Positions 39,150 to 46,421 of a DNA stretch of 64,000 nt are shown one piece after another. The stretch is from Streptomyces sp. HNM0574 (GTDB lineage Bacteria > Actinomycetota > Actinomycetes > Streptomycetales > Streptomycetaceae). The notes beneath the pieces are model-generated. The model did no database searches. It worked only from the letters and a program-made list of their open reading frames with translations, and was not told the origin of the DNA. The first letter of the stretch is position 1. The number at the start of each line of letters is the position of its first letter. The position numbers were made by a program, and so were the translations under genes. Location of the stretch: assembly GCF_012726235.1 (NCBI RefSeq), contig NZ_JAASAH010000004.1, forward strand, positions 248,001 through 312,000, written 5' to 3'.

Positions 39150-39178
39150 TTGATTTGCGTTTTTCGAGCCTTTAACAA
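39150..39178 (+). promoter_or_regulatory. Candidate promoter of the transglycosylase gene
   Basis: TTGATT (39150-39155) and TAACAA (39173-39178) with a 17-bp spacer lie in the most AT-rich stretch of the window (39140-39182). Transcription would start near 39185, just before the structured leader. Upstream, 38872-39149 holds the inverted repeat GTTCAC-AG-GTGAAC (39061-39074) and an AACCGGG/CCCGGTT pairing but no gene. Confidence 0.55.
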
Positions 39179-39186
39179 TTGCTCCC

Positions 39187-39242
39187 GTCGCACGGCGCCG
39201 GGACCGGAAACTCGGCGTGCTACGCCGACCGGCCTCTGCGAC
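39187..39242 (+). ncRNA. Structured 5' leader of the transglycosylase mRNA
   Basis: Three nested pairings are visible: GTCGCA (39187-39192) with TGCGAC (39237-39242), CCGG (39204-39207) with CCGG (39229-39232), and a terminal hairpin TCGGCGT-GCT-ACGCCGA (39212-39228). It sits between the candidate promoter and the SD GAAAGG (39252-39257). Cell-wall hydrolase genes in Streptomyces often have riboswitch-like leaders, including the c-di-AMP (ydaO) class. I cannot recognise the ydaO consensus here, so the class is open. Confidence 0.55.
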
Positions 39243-39267
39243 GTAAGCAACGAAAGGTTCGCTCGTA

Positions 39268-39993
39268 ATGCGCAGCATTCCCGCCTACGGCCGTATGACC
39301 AAGGTCCAGAAGCTTTCCGCCGCCGGCGTCTCGGCGGTTGGCGCGGCCGCCATCGCCCTGACGGTCGTCCCCGGGTCGGCCGACGCGGGTGACGCCTCGC
39401 AGGCGTCCGGCGGCAAGGTCGCCGCCGAGCCGGTGGCCTACAGCAACACCTCCGCCACGGTGCCGTCCCAGAGCAAGCACCTGGACACCCAGGTCTCCAG
39501 CGCCCAGGAGCGGTCGAAGGAGCAGGCCGAGCGCAAGGCCGCGAAGCGCGCCCACGAGGCACGCAAGCAGGCCCACGAGGAGCGCAAGGCCCGGATCGAC
39601 GCCCGCAAGGAGCGCATCGCCGACCGGAAGAAGGCCAGCCGCTCCGCCGACCGCCCGGCCGTGAAGAACTACCCGAACAACCTCGACGGCTGGATCCGCG
39701 AGGCCCGTTCGATCATGAAGAAGCACGACATCCCCGGCTCCTACGAGGGCATCAAGCGGAACATCATCCGCGAGTCCGGCGGCGACCCGAACGCCGTGAA
39801 CGACTGGGACATCAACGCGATCAACGGCGTCCCCTCCAAGGGCCTGCTCCAGGTGATCCAGCCCACCTTCGACGCCTACCACGTCAAGGGCACCCCGAAG
39901 GACCTGACCGACCCGGTGGCGAACATCGTCGCGGCCTGCAACTACGCGGCCGACCGGTACGGTTCGATGGACAACGTGAACTCGGCATACTGA
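39268..39993 (+). CDS. Secreted lytic transglycosylase (SLT domain)
   Basis: This 241-residue exported protein has a signal peptide: a basic head, a hydrophobic stretch around residues 18-35, and likely cleavage near SADAG. A highly charged Lys/Arg/Glu/Ala coiled coil (residues 77-125) precedes the lysozyme-like SLT domain. That domain has catalytic Glu in NIIRESGGDPNAVN, then SKGLLQVIQPTFDAY and NIVAACNYAADRYGS. It should cleave peptidoglycan glycan strands during growth or germination. The coiled coil is an unusual spacer. It ends 5 bp before the next gene. Confidence 0.92.
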   Translation: MRSIPAYGRMTKVQKLSAAGVSAVGAAAIALTVVPGSADAGDASQASGGKVAAEPVAYSNTSATVPSQSKHLDTQVSSAQERSKEQAERKAAKRAHEARKQAHEERKARIDARKERIADRKKASRSADRPAVKNYPNNLDGWIREARSIMKKHDIPGSYEGIKRNIIRESGGDPNAVNDWDINAINGVPSKGLLQVIQPTFDAYHVKGTPKDLTDPVANIVAACNYAADRYGSMDNVNSAY

Positions 39994-39998
39994 GTCGT

Positions 39999-40880
39999 GT
40001 GACGACGAACCGAGAGCGCAATCCCATTGGCGGCCATGTCCCCGTAGCCGGGGGCCTGGCCGCCAATGGCCTTTCCTATGCCCGAGAAATCTCGGCGGAG
40101 ACCGTTCAGGTCTTCGTCGCCAATCCGCGCGGCTGGGCGACCCCTCCGGGTTCTCCGCAGCAGGACGAGGAATTCCGCGCGGCCTGCGCGGAACGTGATC
40201 TTCCCGCCTATGTGCACGCGCCCTATCTGATCAATTTCGGTTCGCACACCGAGGCCACGGCCGCCAAGTCCGTTGATTCGATGCGCCATTCACTGCGCCG
40301 CGGCCGCGACATCGGCGCCCTCGGCGTCGTCGTCCACACCGGCTCCGCGACCGGCGGCCGCCCCCGCGAGACCGCGCTCGCGCAGGCCCGCGAACTGATG
40401 CTGCCGCTGCTGGACGAGCTCACCCACGACGACGACCCGTGGCTGCTGCTGGAGCCGACCGCGGGCCAGGGCGCCTCGCTCTGCTCCCAAGTCCGGGATC
40501 TCGGCCCGTACTTCGAGGTCCTGGAGCGGCACCCCCGGCTCGGGGTGTGCCTCGACACCTGCCACGCGCACGCCGCGGGCCACGACCTCTCGGCTCCGGG
40601 CGGGATGAAGCAGGCCCTCGACGAGCTGGAGTCGGTGACCGGCCCCGGCCGGCTGAAGCTGATCCACGCCAACGACTCGAAGGACGTCGCCGGCGCGCAC
40701 AAGGACCGGCACGCGAACATCGGCGCGGGCGACATCGGCGCCGAACCCTTCGGCGAACTCCTGGCACACCCCGTGACGGACGGCGTACCGCTGGTGATCG
40801 AGACGCCGGGCGGCAAGGAGGGGCACGCGGCGGACATCGCCCGCCTCAAGGAGCTCCGCGACCACTGCCGCCCCGCCTGA
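39999..40880 (+). CDS. nfo: Endonuclease IV (AP endonuclease, Nfo type)
   Basis: This 293-residue TIM-barrel metalloenzyme cuts abasic sites. The GTG start lies 5 bp after the transglycosylase stop without a clear SD, so it may start downstream or by coupling. Zinc-ligand blocks are seen: AYVHAPYLINFGS, VVVHTGSATGG, LLEPTAGQG, VCLDTCHAHAAGHDL, LIHANDSKDVAGAHKDRHANIG and LVIETPGGKEG. Five or six of the expected His/Asp/Glu ligands are present. Confidence 0.93.
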   Translation: MTTNRERNPIGGHVPVAGGLAANGLSYAREISAETVQVFVANPRGWATPPGSPQQDEEFRAACAERDLPAYVHAPYLINFGSHTEATAAKSVDSMRHSLRRGRDIGALGVVVHTGSATGGRPRETALAQARELMLPLLDELTHDDDPWLLLEPTAGQGASLCSQVRDLGPYFEVLERHPRLGVCLDTCHAHAAGHDLSAPGGMKQALDELESVTGPGRLKLIHANDSKDVAGAHKDRHANIGAGDIGAEPFGELLAHPVTDGVPLVIETPGGKEGHAADIARLKELRDHCRPA

Positions 40881-40933
40881 GGCGCACCGCGCCCGCTTCA
40901 AGAACCGAAGAGACGCCAACGCCGTTGGGCGGG

Positions 40934-41557
40934 CTACAACTGCGGCCCGTCCTCCGGCCCCTCCTGGTACGAGTAGCGCTGCTCCTGCCAGGGGTCACCG
41001 ATGTTGTGGTACCCCCGCTCCTCCCAGAAGCCGCGCCGGTCCGCCGTCATGTACTCGATGCCGCGCACCCACTTGGGGCCCTTCCAGGCGTAGAGGTGCG
41101 GCACGACCAGGCGGACGGGGAACCCGTGCTCGGCGGTGAGGAGTTCGCCGGCGCGGTGCGTGGCGAAGAGGGTGTGCTCGGCGGTGAAGTCCGCCAGCCG
41201 CAGGTTCGAGCTGAACCCGTACTCGGCCCAGACCATGACGTGCGTGACGTCCTCGGCGGGCGGCGCGAGCTCCATGACCGTACGGGCACGGACGCCGCCC
41301 CACTCGGCGCCGAGCATGCTGAACTTGGTCACGCAGTGCAGATCGGCGACCACGGTGTCGTACGGCAGGGCCGTGAACTCCTCGTGGTTCCAGCAGTGCT
41401 TCTCGCCGTCCGCGGTGGCACCGAAGACCCGGAACTCCCAGCGCTCCGGCTTGAACTTCGGGACCGGGCCGTAGTGGGTGACCGGCCATCCGCGCTGGAG
41501 CCGCTGTCCCGGCGGAAGCTCCGACTGCTCCCCTTCAAGACTTCGCGGCTGACCCAT
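40934..41557 (-). CDS. Sulfite oxidase-like molybdopterin oxidoreductase
   Basis: This 207-residue protein matches the small bacterial sulfite-oxidase-like group: GWPVTHYGPVPKF, WNHEEFTALPYDTVVADLHCVTKFS with the molybdenum-ligand Cys, GEHGFPVRLVVPHLYAWKGPKWVRGIEYM-type residues, and FWEERGYHNIGDPW. No signal peptide is visible, so it appears cytoplasmic. The physiological substrate is unknown. It is convergent with endonuclease IV. Confidence 0.92.
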   Translation of the reverse strand: MGQPRSLEGEQSELPPGQRLQRGWPVTHYGPVPKFKPERWEFRVFGATADGEKHCWNHEEFTALPYDTVVADLHCVTKFSMLGAEWGGVRARTVMELAPPAEDVTHVMVWAEYGFSSNLRLADFTAEHTLFATHRAGELLTAEHGFPVRLVVPHLYAWKGPKWVRGIEYMTADRRGFWEERGYHNIGDPWQEQRYSYQEGPEDGPQL

Positions 41558-41791
41558 GGCTCCATGGTGACAGACCCCACCGCGGCCGGTGACCGCACCC
41601 CGCCGGTGAGGCCGGGCCGGTACGCCCCGGCGGACGCGGACCCGCCGCGCACTCTCCCGCCGTACTCAGCGCGGGAATTCGGGCAATTTCGGTAAGCCTG
41701 TACTTACTGGACTGTGTCACCGGGGCAGTGCAAGGATGCGCGATGCGCGCGTAACCCACGTCACATTCGCCCCTGGAAGGAGCCCTTTGCC

Positions 41792-42268
41792 ATGCAGGGC
41801 GACCCCGAGGTCATCGAGTTCCTGAACGAGCAGCTGACCGCCGAGCTGACGGCGATCAACCAGTACTTCCTGCACGCCAAGATGCAGGAGAACAACGGCT
41901 GGCCGAAGCTGGCGAAATACACCCGGTCCGAGTCGTTCGACGAGATGAAGCACGCGGAGAAGCTCACCGACCGCATCCTCTTCCTCGACGGACTGCCGAA
42001 CTACCAGCGGCTCTTCCACGTACGCATCGGGCAGACCGTCACCGAGATGTTCCAGGCGGACCGCCAGATCGAGGTCGAGGCGATCGACCGGCTGAAGCGC
42101 GGGATCGAGGTGATGCGCAACAAGGGCGACATCACCTCGGCGAACCTCTTCGAGGACATCCTGGAGGACGAGGAGCACCACATCGACTACCTCGACACCC
42201 AGCTGGAACTGGTCGAGAAGCTCGGTGAGGCCCTCTACATCGCGCAGCTCGTGGAACAGCCCGAGTAG
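41792..42268 (+). CDS. bfr: Bacterioferritin Bfr
   Basis: Bfr stores iron as a heme-containing 24-mer. The ATG at 41792 has GGAAGGAG upstream (158 residues). Ferroxidase ligands lie in NEQLTAELTAINQYFLHA, ESFDEMKHAEKLTDRILFL (with the heme-ligand Met) and LEDEEHHIDYLDTQL. Its partner bfd is convergent, 9 bp away. A weak regulator-box-like sequence lies upstream at 41688-41706. Confidence 0.97.
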   Translation: MQGDPEVIEFLNEQLTAELTAINQYFLHAKMQENNGWPKLAKYTRSESFDEMKHAEKLTDRILFLDGLPNYQRLFHVRIGQTVTEMFQADRQIEVEAIDRLKRGIEVMRNKGDITSANLFEDILEDEEHHIDYLDTQLELVEKLGEALYIAQLVEQPE

Positions 42269-42277
42269 AACGGGCCG

Positions 42278-42592
42278 CTAGGCCGCCTCGGCGGCGACCG
42301 CCGGAAGAGGCGTGGGAACGGGGGCGACGGGCGGCGCGGTCTCGGCGCGTTCCGTCGTGGCCGCGGTGGAGGCGGCGGTCGCGGCGGGAGCCAGCGGGGC
42401 CTCCCCGCGCTCCAGCGCCTCACGGCGGGGGCAGCTGCCCCGGCCGAGAATTCCCTGGATCCGGCGCACGCACGAACCGCAGTCGGTGCCCGCCTTGCTG
42501 GCGGAAGCTATCTGCCGGGGGGTGCAGGCGCCGGATTCCGCATGCTCGCGGACCTGCTGCTCGGTGACCCCGAAGCAGGAGCACACGTACAC
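42278..42592 (-). CDS. bfd: Bacterioferritin-associated ferredoxin Bfd ([2Fe-2S])
   Basis: Bfd donates electrons to Bfr to release iron. The GTG at 42592 has GGGAGG 8 bp upstream (104 residues: MYVCSCFGVTEQQVREH...). The cluster ligands are in CSC near the start and TDCGSC near residue 40. Residues after about 65 form an Ala/Pro/Thr-rich tail of 40 residues that typical Bfd proteins (60-75 residues) lack. A DmdR/IdeR-type box sits just upstream. It is convergent with bfr. Confidence 0.9.
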   Translation of the reverse strand: MYVCSCFGVTEQQVREHAESGACTPRQIASASKAGTDCGSCVRRIQGILGRGSCPRREALERGEAPLAPAATAASTAATTERAETAPPVAPVPTPLPAVAAEAA

Positions 42593-42637
42593 GCGGATCA
42601 CCTCCCAGCACTGCTGTTCCGTCTCGGCCCCACTCAG

Positions 42638-42656
42638 TAAGGCCAACCTAACCTTA
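42638..42656 (-). promoter_or_regulatory. DmdR/IdeR iron box upstream of bfd
   Basis: On the minus strand the 19-mer TAAGGTTAGGTTGGCCTTA matches the actinobacterial iron box TTAGGTTAGGCTAACCTAA at 14 of 19 positions. It lies 46 bp before the bfd start. Iron-loaded DmdR1 would repress bfd, matching the need to mobilise iron only in starvation. Confidence 0.75.
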
Positions 42657-42686
42657 CCCTTCCGGCGGTGTCCACAAAACAGCGAG

Positions 42687-42715
42687 GGGGCCCACGTCTC
42701 TGTGACGCGGGCCCC
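42687..42715 (-). terminator. Terminator hairpin after aroH
   Basis: GGGGCCC (42687-42693) pairs with GGGCCCC (42709-42715), extended inward by CGT/ACG. It lies 51 bp past the stop of the DAHP synthase gene and before the bfd promoter region. Confidence 0.7.
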
Positions 42716-42765
42716 ACTCGTCTCACCGCCGGGGGCGCGTGCGCACCGGGGTGCGCACGGCCGGC

Positions 42766-44115
42766 TCACTGGTCGCGGTACATCTCCGCGACGAGGAACG
42801 CGAGGTCCAGCGACTGACTGCGGTTGAGCCGCGGGTCGCAGGCCGTCTCGTAGCGCTGGTGCAGGTCGTCGACGAAGATCTCGTCGCCGCCGCCCACGCA
42901 CTCCGTGACGTCGTCGCCCGTCAGCTCCATGTGGATGCCGCCGGGGTGGGTGCCGAGGCCCTTGTGGACCTCGAAGAAGCCCTTGACCTCGTCCAGCACG
43001 TCGTCGAAGCGCCGGGTCTTGTGGCCGCTGGCCGCCTCGAAGGTGTTGCCGTGCATCGGGTCGCAGACCCAGGCCACCTGGGCGCCGGAGGCGGCGACCT
43101 TCTCCACCAGGGTGGGCAGCCGGTCGCGGATCTTGTCCGCTCCCATGCGCGTGATGAAGGTCAGACGGCCGGGCTCACGGTCCGGGTCGATCTTGTCGAT
43201 CAGCGTGAGCGCCTCTTCCGGCGTCGTCGTCGGGCCCAGCTTCACGCCGACGGGGTTGCGCACCTTCGAGGCGAACTCGATGTGCGCGCCGTCCAGCTGC
43301 CGGGTCCGCTCGCCGATCCAGATCATGTGCCCGGAGACGTCGTACAGCTCGCCGCTGCGCGAGTCCGTGCGCGTCAGGGCCGACTCGTAGTCCAGCAGCA
43401 GCGCCTCGTGCGAGCTGAAGAACTCGACCGTCTTCAGCTCCTCCGGGTCCGTCCCGCAGGCGTGCATGAACTTCAGGGCCTGGTCGATCTCGCGGGCCAG
43501 CGCCTCGTAACGCTGCCCGGACGGCGAGGACTTGACGAAGTCCTGGTTCCAGGCGTGCACCTGGCGCAGGTCCGCGTAGCCGCCCGTGGTGAAGGCGCGT
43601 ACGAGGTTCAGCGTGGAGGCGGACGCGTGGTACATCCGCTTCAGCCGCTCCGGGTCGGGGCGGCGGGCCTCCTCGGTGAACTCGAAGCCGTTGACCGAGT
43701 CGCCGCGGTAGGTCGGCAGCGTCACGCCGTCCCGGGTCTCGGTGGGCTTGGAGCGGGGCTTGCTGTACTGGCCGGCGATCCGGCCGACCTTGACCACCGG
43801 CACCGAGCCGGCGTAGGTGAGCACGGCGCCCATCTGCAGGAGCGTCTTCAGCTTGTTCCGGATGTGCTCGGCGCTGACCTGGTCGAACGCCTCCGCGCAG
43901 TCGCCGCCCTGGAGCAGGAACGCCTCACCGCGCGCCACGGCACCCAGGCGGGCGCGCAGCTGGTCGCACTCGCCCGCGAAGACGAGAGGCGGATAGGACT
44001 CGAGCTCGGCCACGGCAGAGCGCAGAGCCTCACGGTCCGGCCACTCAGGCTGCTGCGCCGCGGGAAGGTGTTGCCAGGTGTTCGCACCGGCGTCGGGATT
44101 GGCGTTCACAGTCAC
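42766..44115 (-). CDS. aroH: Class II DAHP synthase
   Basis: This enzyme condenses PEP and erythrose 4-phosphate, the first step of the shikimate pathway. The 449 residues follow the plant-type class II family: PPLVFAGECDQLRARL, EAFLLQGGDCAEAF, VVKVGRIAGQYSKPRS, YRGDSVNGFEF, WIGERTRQLDGAHIEF, GVKLGPTTTPEEAL, WVCDPMHGNTFEA and GGIHMELTGDDVTECVGG. It is divergent from the trp leader and trpE(G), so shikimate entry and tryptophan branch are encoded side by side. It starts at GTG with no clear SD. Confidence 0.97.
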   Translation of the reverse strand: MTVNANPDAGANTWQHLPAAQQPEWPDREALRSAVAELESYPPLVFAGECDQLRARLGAVARGEAFLLQGGDCAEAFDQVSAEHIRNKLKTLLQMGAVLTYAGSVPVVKVGRIAGQYSKPRSKPTETRDGVTLPTYRGDSVNGFEFTEEARRPDPERLKRMYHASASTLNLVRAFTTGGYADLRQVHAWNQDFVKSSPSGQRYEALAREIDQALKFMHACGTDPEELKTVEFFSSHEALLLDYESALTRTDSRSGELYDVSGHMIWIGERTRQLDGAHIEFASKVRNPVGVKLGPTTTPEEALTLIDKIDPDREPGRLTFITRMGADKIRDRLPTLVEKVAASGAQVAWVCDPMHGNTFEAASGHKTRRFDDVLDEVKGFFEVHKGLGTHPGGIHMELTGDDVTECVGGGDEIFVDDLHQRYETACDPRLNRSQSLDLAFLVAEMYRDQ

Positions 44116-44236
44116 GGGTCAACAGTACGTGTTCCGCCGGTGCGGTCAGCGGGCCGCCCGCCCACTGAGACGGCCTGTCCACATCCGCCGCCGATCCGTC
44201 GTACCGGGTCCGCTACCGCGTGTTAGGGTGCCGCTC

Positions 44237-44296
44237 ATGTTCGCGCAGACCCGCATCAGCAACTGGTGGTGGACCGCTCATCCGGCGGCCACCTGA
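44237..44296 (+). CDS. trpL: trp leader peptide TrpL (19 residues)
   Basis: The short frame encodes MFAQTRISNWWWTAHPAAT with three consecutive Trp codons (TGGTGGTGG). It precedes a perfect terminator hairpin and the trpE(G) gene. This is the classic attenuator leader; an equivalent leader (trpX) was described before trpE(G) in S. venezuelae. TAGGGT ends 7 bp before the ATG, so the mRNA may be leaderless; no SD is seen. Confidence 0.95.
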   Translation: MFAQTRISNWWWTAHPAAT

Positions 44297-44347
44297 TCTG
44301 CGCGCGACTCCACGAACGACGCGAAGGCCGCCCGAGGGGCGGCCTTC
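44268..44347 (+). promoter_or_regulatory. trp attenuator with alternative hairpins
   Basis: Segment pair 1:2 is GGTGG (44268-44272) with CCACC (44289-44293) plus CCGC with GCGG, covering the Trp codons. Antiterminator 2:3 is GGCGGCC (44284-44290) with GGCCGCC (44326-44332). Terminator 3:4 is GAAGGCCGCCC (44323-44333) with GGGCGGCCTTC (44337-44347), loop GAG, followed by a short T run. Ribosomes stalled at the Trp codons would free segment 2 and allow readthrough. Confidence 0.92.
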
Positions 44348-44402
44348 GGTGTTTCCGCGGCCGTTCCTCTCCCGACAGCACCCCTGACCGGAAGGAACCC
44401 CG

Positions 44403-46421
44403 ATGCCGCACCCCAGCTCCCCCGAAGTCTCCCCGGAGCGGCTCTCCGCCGACGCCGCCGCCGGGCTGATCGCCGCGCTGCTCCGGGACGACGCGCCGCC
44501 CTTCGCGCTGCTGCGCCGGCGCACCCCGGGCCGGGACGCGGACACCGTCGAGGTGCTCACCGGCCCCGTCACCGAGGTCGAGGAGCTGGCCGCGATCCCC
44601 TCCGGGCCGCTGGGCGCGCTCGCGCTCGTCCCCTTCCGGCAGATCCGCGAGCGCGGCTTCGACGTACGGGACGACGGCACCCCGCTGTCCGTGCTCGTCC
44701 CCGAGCGGATCCGTGAACTGCCCCTGGAGAGCGTGCTGGAGGCGCTGCCCGGGCACCGGGTGCGGGTCGAGGGCGGGGCCTTCGACGTCGGGGACGCGGA
44801 GTACGAGGAGATCGTGCGCCGGGTCGTGGAGGACGAGATCGGCGCGGGCGAGGGCGCGAACTTCGTCGTCCAGCGCTCGTACCGCGCCGGGATCCCCGGC
44901 TTCTCGCGGGCCGACGCGCTCGCCCTGTTCGGGCGGCTGCTGCGCGGGGAGCAGGGCGCGTACTGGACGTTCGTGGTGCACACCGGGAAGGGGGCACCTC
45001 CCGCCCGAGCAGAGCGAAGCGGAGTTCGAGGGTGGGGGAGGGCGCTGGTGGGCGCGAGTCCGGAGGTGCACGTGCGGATGAGCGGCGACACCGTCGTGAT
45101 GAATCCCATCAGCGGCACCTACCGGTATCCGCCGGAGGGGCCGAGCCCGGAGGAGCTGCTGGAGTTCCTGGCCGACCGCAAGGAGAGCGAGGAGCTGTCC
45201 ATGGTGGTCGACGAGGAGCTGAAGATGATGTGCGCGGTGGGCGACCGCGGCGGCGTCGTCGTCGGACCGCGGCTGAAGGAGATGGCGCACCTCGCGCACA
45301 CCGAGTACGAGCTGCGCGGCCGCAGCACCTGGGACGTGCGGGACGTGCTGCGCGAGACGATGTTCGCGGCGACGGTCACCGGATCGCCCGTGGAGAACGC
45401 CTGCCGCGTCATCGAGCGCCACGAACCGGCCGGGCCCTCGGGGACGGCCGGGCGCGGGTACTACGCGGGCGCGCTCGCGCTGATCGGCCCGGAGACCGGC
45501 GAGGCGGCCGGGCGCTCGCTCGACTCCCCCATCCTGATCCGCACCGCCGACATCGACGCCGCCACCGGCGCCCTGCGGCTGTCCGTCGGCGCCACCCTCG
45601 TCCGGGCGTCCGACCCGGCGAGCGAGGTGGCCGAGACGTACGCGAAGGCCGCCGGGGTGCTGACCGCGCTCGGGGTGCGCGAGGGGGCCCGGCGGGCGCC
45701 GCGGGAGGGGGCTCGGCTGGCGGAGGACCCGCGGGTGCTGGCCGCGCTGGAGGCGCGGCGCGCGGACCTGGCGCCGTTCTGGCTGCGGATGCGGACGGCG
45801 GAGGCCCTTCCGGAACCGCGCGGGCGGGTCCTCGTCGTCGACGGGGAGGACACCTTCACCTCGATGCTCCGGCACCTGCTGCGCTCCACCGGCTACGAGG
45901 TGACGGTGCTGCGCTACGACGAGCCGGGGCTGCGGGAGGCCGCGCTGTCCTTCGCGGGGCCTGTGGTGCTCGGGCCGGGGCCGGGCGACCCGGGGGACGA
46001 GCGGGACCCGAAGATGCGGTTCCTGCGCGGCCTGGCCGCCGATCTGGTGCGGGCCCACCGGGGCGCGTCCGGCCGTCCCTCGCTGCTGGGCGTCTGCCTG
46101 GGGCACGAGTTGCTCGCTGCGGAGCTGGGACTGGAGATCGTCCGGAAGGAGCGTCCGTTCCAGGGCGCTCAGGAGCGGATCGACCTGTTCGGGCAGCGGG
46201 AGACCGTCGGCTTCTACAACTCCTACAGCGCCCGCTGCGACGACGAGGCGGCGGCGGAACTGGCGCTGCACCACGTCGAGTTGAGCCGCGACGAGGAGAC
46301 CGGCGAGGTGCACGCGCTGCGCGGGCCCGGCTTCGCGGGCGTGCAGTTCCACCCCGAGTCGGTGCTGACGCTGGACGGGGTGGGGATCACCGCCCGGCTG
46401 CTGGAGGCCGTTCTCGTGTGA
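44403..46421 (+). CDS. trpE: Fused anthranilate synthase TrpE(G)
   Basis: This 672-residue single chain carries the chorismate-using component (about 1-440) and the glutamine amidotransferase (about 465-672). The first has LVGASPEVHVRM, NPISGTYR, DRKESEELSMVVDEELKMM and GRGYYAGALALIGPETG. The second has LVVDGEDTFTSML, LGPGPGDPGDERD, LLGVCLGHELLAAELG with nucleophile Cys565, and GVQFHPESVLTLDG. A block of about 17 residues after HTG (K196-G212) looks like an in-frame repeat insertion. SD GGAAGGA precedes the ATG. The 3' end overlaps the convergent dehydrogenase by 35 bp. Confidence 0.95.
   Translation: MPHPSSPEVSPERLSADAAAGLIAALLRDDAPPFALLRRRTPGRDADTVEVLTGPVTEVEELAAIPSGPLGALALVPFRQIRERGFDVRDDGTPLSVLVPERIRELPLESVLEALPGHRVRVEGGAFDVGDAEYEEIVRRVVEDEIGAGEGANFVVQRSYRAGIPGFSRADALALFGRLLRGEQGAYWTFVVHTGKGAPPARAERSGVRGWGRALVGASPEVHVRMSGDTVVMNPISGTYRYPPEGPSPEELLEFLADRKESEELSMVVDEELKMMCAVGDRGGVVVGPRLKEMAHLAHTEYELRGRSTWDVRDVLRETMFAATVTGSPVENACRVIERHEPAGPSGTAGRGYYAGALALIGPETGEAAGRSLDSPILIRTADIDAATGALRLSVGATLVRASDPASEVAETYAKAAGVLTALGVREGARRAPREGARLAEDPRVLAALEARRADLAPFWLRMRTAEALPEPRGRVLVVDGEDTFTSMLRHLLRSTGYEVTVLRYDEPGLREAALSFAGPVVLGPGPGDPGDERDPKMRFLRGLAADLVRAHRGASGRPSLLGVCLGHELLAAELGLEIVRKERPFQGAQERIDLFGQRETVGFYNSYSARCDDEAAAELALHHVELSRDEETGEVHALRGPGFAGVQFHPESVLTLDGVGITARLLEAVLV
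44988..45038 (+). repeat. Palindromic repeat inserted in frame in trpE(G)
   Basis: The segment encodes KGAPPARAERSGVRGWG between HTG and RALVGASPE, where other TrpE-type proteins run directly into the LVGASPE motif. The DNA (CACCTCCCGCCCGAGC ... TTCGAGGGTGGGGGAG) has imperfect inverted arms at 44997-45008 and 45026-45041. It resembles a short palindromic element I remember as common between Streptomyces genes. Its length, 51 bp, keeps the frame. Confidence 0.65.
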
